Below are positions 58,796 through 64,000 of a stretch of 64,000 nucleotides of DNA, piece after piece. This DNA comes from Epichloe hybrida (taxonomy: Eukaryota; Ascomycota; Sordariomycetes; Hypocreales; Clavicipitaceae): assembly GCA_019022495.1 (NCBI GenBank), contig JAFEKR010000009.1:2108001-2172000 (forward strand), read 5' to 3'. A program made the translations under genes and the position numbers. The first letter of the stretch is position 1; each line of letters starts with the position of its first letter. The notes under the pieces are model-generated. The model had not been told where the DNA came from. It was given only the letters and a program-made list of their open reading frames with translations, and searched no databases.

Positions 58796-59276
58796 TTACA
58801 AGCCACATTCCCAAGCAGATAATTGAGTGACAGCAGCCTCGACATGGCCTAGTTCAGCGGCACGTCCATTTGTAAGGGCGTTCATTGCCGTTCGACCAAT
58901 GTTGAAGCCGTCACCAGCGTGATCGATGGCCAAAACCTTGACTTTGTTTCCTTGATACTCGAGAGCCCAGCAAGTTCCACAATTCGGTGAATTCCAGCCG
59001 GCGACGGCGGCAGCACCACCGATGTTGGGGAAGTTGGGCAAAGAACCCTGCGTTGAGAATCTGGACATGAGGCCGTGCTGTCCATCGGAGCAGGAAACTT
59101 GGGTAAGCGATCGGTCGGCTTGGTCGTAACCAGCGTCCCAAGAGACTTTTTGAAAAAAAAAAAAAGTCAGCATCGTCCACGAGAGTCCCCAGGTATCGCA
59201 TTCGCGCCTTACCTTGCACTGCCGAGGCAGAGACGGCCATGGCGGCGGCGGCGGCAATGATGTGCGAGAACTGCAT
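58796..59276 (-). CDS. Cerato-platanin family secreted protein
   Basis: Two exons, 59276-59213 and 59145-58796, with a 67-bp intron containing a poly-T/A tract; together 138 codons, the usual family length. The first exon encodes a signal peptide (MQFSHIIAAAAAMAVSASA). The mature part has VSWDAGYDQADRSLTQVSCSDG-type start, the four conserved Cys (in VSCSDG, NCGTCWAL and WECGL), AGWNSPNCGTCW and IDHAGDGFNIG motifs. Cerato-platanins are small wall-associated, expansin-like proteins that can elicit plant defences and bind chitin oligomers; whether this one acts on plants or self-surfaces is unknown. Intact frame. Confidence 0.93.
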
Positions 59277-59843
59277 GATGGTATTTCGTTCTTTTGAAAT
59301 AAATGTTGTATTGATAGGCAAGTCTTCACTTCTCGTCAACGTTGCAAGAATGTCAAGTAAAGTGTCGTTCGATTTTTGTTGTCCGCCCCAAGACCGCCCT
59401 TTATACTTGTTTCCCGAAACCCCCTGCCGGCCCAAACTTCCATCACGGCACGGATCACGTGGGTGATGTTTACGCGGCGTGGCACAAGACAAAAACGCAC
59501 TTCCATCGTGGAATCGTGAATACGATGATTAATGTGGAGCGATGTTGGGAGCGGAATCTGACTCGACGGAATCTATTATCAAAGCGAGGGAAAGGCAGCC
59601 CTACTCCGGAGAATAATAGTCCGTAGACCCCGCGTTATACGAGGTCTCGGGCTGAAAATACGAGACAATCGCGGGGATCCTGATGTCAGACACCCGAAGA
59701 GGAAGGTATCGCGAACGACGGCAATGCCTAAGATGTGAGGCTGCAATATCCAACATGCGTCCGGCTGCGGTGGAGAACGACATACACCGCTCTGCGCCTA
59801 ACTTATTCTTTTTCTTTATCTTTTTTTTTTTTTTTCAGTCGGT
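59277..59843. other. Intergenic between cerato-platanin and lipase genes
   Basis: Contains the cerato-platanin promoter (proximal) and the 3' flank of the lipase gene. An A/T-rich T15 run lies at about 59,821-59,835. Short ORFs overlap and show no similarity. No gene. Confidence 0.4.
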
Positions 59844-61557
59844 CTAGATCAAGAACTCATCCCCAGCAAAATGCCTCAATACTACCCATCCCTCATCAAA
59901 TGACTTCTTGTCCATGCGCACAATAATGGCCGCATGACTGTGTCGGTGATTGTGAATCCATACGGGATATTTTCTCCATTTCAACGTATCCAAAGATCGA
60001 ATCATTTCGAACTGATGCGGTGTCAGTGCAAGAGTTGGCTGAGCCGGAACGGAGAGTCGTCTCTCCCGCTGTATCAATCGCCTGTCCTCCGCGCTCATCA
60101 CATCAGCATCATCTTCGTCCTCAGTCGCGAGATATTCCTGGTTTTGCGAGCTGTTGAGCGCCTCGTAAGTGTTTTCGACCTCTTCGCGAAGTTCCTTGAT
60201 CAAAACGGGCACTCGATAGCCATCGAGGCTGACGCCGGCTTCGCCTCGCTCGTAGACTTTGATTCGTTGGGACGACCGGATGTTTTGGACGACAGAATTG
60301 CAGAGATAGGCGAGAACACCGATGGGAACGAAAACGGCGACATGCATCATGAATGGTATCCGCTTGACCCAGTTGACAATGGACCCAGTGACCGAGGAGA
60401 ATGTCGCAGGGCCGCGGAATACTGGTGATGGATGGAGTGGGTTCAGGGGATCCAGGAGGACGCCGCCGTAGCCTTCGAGAGGGTTGACCATGATTGAGTC
60501 CAGATTGCGATATGGGTCCGTCTTGGTAATGCCCGTCGTGTAATATACAGCGCTTCTGTCGTTGGTTATGTTGGTGTATAGCGTGTGTCTCTTGAACTTG
60601 CGCAGACCCATGATGAAAATAGAGTTGGGTTCCGCCAGTACGGATAGCAATGGACGTCCGGTATCGCGGAATGAATCTATGGTGAACAGCTGCTTTCCCG
60701 ACATGGAGAGGGTTCGAGCACCCATGATGTTCCAGACGTGATTGTGCCAGCCTTTGAGTGGTGTGCGAACTCCGAGGTGAGGGGACGCAAAAGTGGTAAA
60801 GTTCTGTTGGGAGAGAGTAGGGCGTTAACAACGCTTTGCAAGACCAAAAGAAGGGGAGAGGGTGGACTTGGGAAGAACAACACGACGTACCATGCATTCG
60901 AGGTCATCCAAGATGCCTTTGGCGTAAAGCAAACCCACGGCGTAACGGCAGACCAGACCGCCAAGGGAGTATCCAACGATGCTGATTTTGGTGATTTTAC
61001 CACCGCTCTCCTGTACGGCGCGTAATTCCTCCTCGATCTCGGAGCAAATTCGCTCACCGCCTCGCTCAATGCCATCGTATGTGAAGCTACCGATGTTGCG
61101 CTTCGCAAACAAAAGTCGTAGCTGACTTGAAGGATACAAGTCGCGCAGGCTTTTAGCCACGTTTCGCATGTGGTCGGGATTGCCCCATAGCTAAATTCAT
61201 GTGCAAGAAACGATGTGAGAACAGGAAGGGTCGCGCAAGAACGGTCATGATTGAGCAAATTGGGGGAGGATTCTCTCAACAAATGGAGTTAAAAGGGCAC
61301 GAGGCGAGCAACTTGTGGTCAAGACGGGTCACACAACTTACACCGTGGACGAGCACACACAGGTGATCAGCCGAGGGAGTGCCTCCCTCATACTTGGGAT
61401 AGGTCGGAGGCGCCATGGTCAGAGGAGGAAATCCCTGGAGAATGGGAGGGCTCGCGATGCGATGTCTGATGTAGGCCGTGAGAGCGGAAGTCGAAGCGGA
61501 CGGCCAGACACGTAGGGCTGGTCTAAGAGGAGCCCAAAGCGAGGACCAGAACACCAT
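59844..61557 (-). CDS. DUF676-type putative lipase/serine esterase
   Basis: Three exons fit: 61557-61342, 61190-60891 and 60803-59844, giving 492 codons. Alpha/beta-hydrolase features: LCVLVHG near the oxyanion turn, LWGNPDHM after the first intron, nucleophile elbow GYSLGGLVCRYAVG with the catalytic Ser, and FTTFASPHLGVRTP, the usual DUF676 motif. A hydrophobic segment (about 60,310-60,365, VAVFVPIGVLAYLC) and an acidic/basic C-terminal region follow. Relatives include yeast Rog1-like lipid hydrolases; exact lipid substrate unknown. An inner ATG at 61,413 (MAPPTYPKYEGG) is an alternative start after a basic, mitochondrion-like leader of 48 residues. Intact. Confidence 0.85.
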
Positions 61558-62530
61558 GCAAGGCAGTCTTGCTCAGGTACAACATTTGAAGGCGAGCAGA
61601 GGACGTGATCAAACACTTGCGCATCCGGACTCTGGTTCGCTCTAGTAAAAGACAGCGAGGTGCGGATGACGCATTTGTGTTTGTTGGGGAGTGATTTTTT
61701 TTGGTTCACTCCTGGGGTGCTGCCATGTACTGGCCGCTGCGGATTTGGGCTGCACAGTGACCTGCACAGTGACTTTGATAATCTGTTAGGGTGGAGTGTA
61801 CGGATCCGTATGTAATCCGTATTATGGAGTTGCCATCTCTTGATAAGATTAGAAGAGGGAGTTGTCGCGTCTCATTTTCAGGGGCTTGCACGTGCCTTGG
61901 TGGGCTGGTCTCCACTTGTCTCAAGCAGGGTCAAGCAGGGTCAAGCAGGGTCAAGCAAGGCGTTGATTTGACCTCACAACGCTTCACTCTTTCACATCAT
62001 GCCCTTCCACAAACGACAGAACAGTCTGGTCGCGGTGGATGCATATGTCTGTTTTCGACGAGATAGCCGAGAAAGCTAAGAAAGCCGAGGAAGCGGGTGA
62101 TGCCCCAATGGGACAAGTGGAAGGATGGGGTTCTTGAGTCCACAGGAAACTCTGTGAGGCGCGCCTTCGCACAAAACGGTACACAGCTGCAGTCAGGACA
62201 TGTAGTCCTTGCATGAAGTTTTTCCACAACATGATGCTTGTTCACACAACTCGCATCTGTGTCGTACTGCAGACCTCGGCAAGTGGATGGATGGAGCAAT
62301 TCGCACTAAAACATGAGAACAACTAAAATCTCCATGACGTGTGATGTGACCTCTGGGCCCATGCGAACCATGCAAGCCCCGATATTAATGGCGCCTGGGC
62401 AATTGACACCACCCGTTGGCAGCCTACTGGTATATATAAACCACTGTAGGTAGCCATCGACACCATCTCAGCATTCTTTTTCTTTCTGAGAAAAAAAAGA
62501 AGAAAGAAGAAGAAGAAGAACAAGACAGCA
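61558..62530. other. Intergenic with 11-bp tandem array
   Basis: Holds a short array of TCAAGCAGGG (about four copies, 61,920-61,958). The last 100 bp include a TATATAAA box near 62,431 and an A-rich/GAA-rich leader right before the ATG at 62,531. No gene on either strand. Confidence 0.45.
62431..62438 (+). promoter_or_regulatory. TATA-box-like element of the downstream methyltransferase-like gene
   Basis: GTATATATAAAC-like sequence about 95 bp before the ATG at 62,531, the right distance for a TATA-driven core promoter. Confidence 0.35.
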
Positions 62531-63220
62531 ATGGCGTCCCTGTCCGCCATCTCTTTCGCCATTGCCACCGTCCTCGCCGGCTATCTCGCATCGCTCTGCC
62601 TCACTCCTCCCAACCCCAATCCCAGCCACGAACGGGGCAAGGACAGCATTGGCTTCGTTAACCATCCCGCAGCTGTCCTGGTCTTCCGCCTCATCCCCTT
62701 TGGCTTCAGCTTGCATCACGCCGCCATTACCCTTCTGCTGGATAGCCATGGCCCCGCAGCATTTCAACACGTCCCGCTGAATCCCCGTCTTTTCGGATGG
62801 ACGTGGGCCTCGTCACTGGGCCTCTTGTTGATATTTATCGGAGCAACGCTACGACTCGCTGCTTTTGGTGCTCTAGGAAGCCGCTTCACCTTTTCCCTGA
62901 CGCGACCCGATGAGCTGAACACGAGGGGAATGTACGCCTACGTCCAGCACCCGAGCTACACGGGAATTGTGCTCGTAGCCATCCCTCTCCAGTTGCTATT
63001 TTTGCGATGGGACGGATGGCCCGCGTACTGGATCCCGCGGAGCATTCTCGACAGCATGCATGGCTGGGGACTCGTGTGTTATGCAGCGATGGTCGTCTTG
63101 AATGTCATGGCGTTGAGGTTGCGAATCTCCGAGGAGGAAGCCCTGTTGAAGGAGGTCTTTGGTAAGGAATGGGTCATCTGGAATAGGCAAACCAAGCGGT
63201 TTATCCCAGGTCTTTTCTGA
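62531..63220 (+). CDS. Isoprenylcysteine carboxyl methyltransferase-like membrane protein
   Basis: Single exon, 229 residues. Four to five hydrophobic helices from the N-terminus on. Conserved ICMT/PEMT-type core: GSRFTFSL, then a YAYVQHPSYTGIVL motif (His-Pro-Ser-Tyr-Thr-Gly), and near the C-terminus RISEEEALLKEVFGKEW followed by RFIPGLF. These residues form the S-adenosylmethionine site and the substrate entry in the family, which methylates lipid-modified C-terminal cysteines in the ER. Given its small size and divergence, other small-molecule methylation is possible. Intact frame. Confidence 0.8.
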   Translation: MASLSAISFAIATVLAGYLASLCLTPPNPNPSHERGKDSIGFVNHPAAVLVFRLIPFGFSLHHAAITLLLDSHGPAAFQHVPLNPRLFGWTWASSLGLLLIFIGATLRLAAFGALGSRFTFSLTRPDELNTRGMYAYVQHPSYTGIVLVAIPLQLLFLRWDGWPAYWIPRSILDSMHGWGLVCYAAMVVLNVMALRLRISEEEALLKEVFGKEWVIWNRQTKRFIPGLF

Positions 63221-63731
63221 AAGGGATATGTAGTCCGTATGCACTATGTAGTGCTGGGGGCCGGTTGTCGATGAGGACTGGGTTTCGTCAGGGACATGTA
63301 CTCGGTTCATAGATGGCAGATCCAGATGGAAGGTATAGATTTGTGTCATGTCATTGTGTGCATTCAAACCAATCCATCGTGAGTAATCCGTACTCCGTGC
63401 TCCGTACATGCCATTCCCCTCCCCCCCCCCCCCCGCCCTTCAACAACACTCAGGCCTCGGTCCACTTTTCGTGTGACGCGGAACCTCCATCTGGCTCTTG
63501 CTAATCCCGTACATCTCCATCACATCACTGATCACTGGATCGGCTTCTTTCGATTTATGATTCGCAATCGGCCATTGAAACCATACATTTGTTTGCTGCC
63601 CGCCAAAAATCTCATGCACACGTCTGTCTACATTGGAACAAAGGATCGTTCACACGTCGCATCTCAAACCTGCCCGAAAGTTGAGCATCCCTTCACAAGA
63701 ACATGTTTTCTGCCAACCGCCCTTCTTCATC
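63221..63731. other. Intergenic with C-run
   Basis: A C14-type run lies at about 63,421-63,434 and short imperfect repeats TCCGTACTCCGTGCTCCGTAC at about 63,388-63,407. No gene; contains the promoter of the final partial gene. Confidence 0.4.
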
Positions 63732-64000
63732 ATGAGCTTTTCGCTCAAACACATCCCATGCCCTGCCGGCAAAACCTGTACCGCCTTTCAATGCATCTTC
63801 GGTCATGCCGAAGAAAAGGCCACAGACGAGGTGGTGCCCCAGCAAACTCAGAATCGCAGCCGTGTGCGCTCACCCTCAGGCCACGGCGCACCCCAGAAAC
63901 GCATCAAGACCAATCCGTACAACGGCCCTTCGCCATCTCAACAAGTATCAGAAGTCGGAAACGCAACCGCAGCCGCAGCCGCAGCCGCAAACAAGATCTC
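63732..64000 (+). CDS. N-terminus of a probable RNA exonuclease 3-like protein (cut by window end)
   Basis: Frame from ATG 63732 (MSFSLKHIPCPAGKTC) to the window end, about 89 residues. The start has a cysteine pattern Pro-Cys-x5-Cys-x4-Cys-x-Phe-Gly-His that resembles the N-terminal zinc motif of fungal Rex3-type exonucleases; then a Ser/Gln-rich, basic stretch with an Ala run from a GCCGCA microsatellite (about 63,969-63,991). The catalytic DEDD domain would lie outside the window, so the call is tentative. Another CCCH zinc-finger protein is possible. Confidence 0.45.
   Translation, partial: MSFSLKHIPCPAGKTCTAFQCIFGHAEEKATDEVVPQQTQNRSRVRSPSGHGAPQKRIKTNPYNGPSPSQQVSEVGNATAAAAAAANKI

Overview
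The window is from a filamentous ascomycete, most likely a sordariomycete and plausibly Hypocreales. The grounds are short GT-AG introns of about 50-130 bp, typical fungal families (Zn2Cys6 factor, cerato-platanin, PTH11-like rhodopsin-domain protein, subgroup-C LysM chitinase, DUF3632, DUF7924) and a 14 kb AT-rich block with the signature of repeat-induced point mutation (RIP). The genus is not claimed.

Layout. 0-31 kb is an accessory region built around secreted proteins that bind or degrade fungal cell wall. It holds a multi-LysM protein (-, two nonsense codons), a subgroup-C LysM/CBM18/GH18 chitinase resembling the alpha/beta subunit of Kluyveromyces zymocin (+, one nonsense codon and two frameshifts), a LysM-CBM18 protein with three lectin-like repeats (-, one frameshift), and a very large secreted protein that appears to join a NucA/NucB-type DNase domain to a GH55 beta-1,3-glucanase (+, one frameshift). 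A fragment of a second GH55 gene lies at the left edge. Intact intracellular genes are interleaved: a CK1-like kinase, a DUF7924 protein, an Aurora kinase and several hypothetical proteins. Three small inverted-repeat elements sit between 2.1 and 3.2 kb.

31.55-45.9 kb is a gene-free, RIP-degraded nest of retroelements: a Ty1/copia element, a second copia-like Gag/protease segment, a Tad-like LINE, and smaller remnants. A less mutated copy of the first copia terminus lies inverted at 18.2-18.44 kb.

45.9-64 kb is ordinary GC-richer euchromatin: rhodopsin-domain membrane protein, AKR7-type aldo-keto reductase, EamA/DMT-like transporter, MFS sugar transporter head-to-head with a damaged Zn2Cys6 factor, a hypothetical protein, cerato-platanin, DUF676 lipase, an isoprenylcysteine methyltransferase-like membrane protein, and the start of a probable RNA exonuclease gene.

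Idea of most interest (inference): the 0-30 kb secreted set looks like a killer-toxin-like antifungal island, combining chitinase, glucanase, chitin-binding proteins and a nuclease. All of its recognised secreted genes carry breaks, while the neighbouring kinases and other intracellular genes splice into perfect reading frames.
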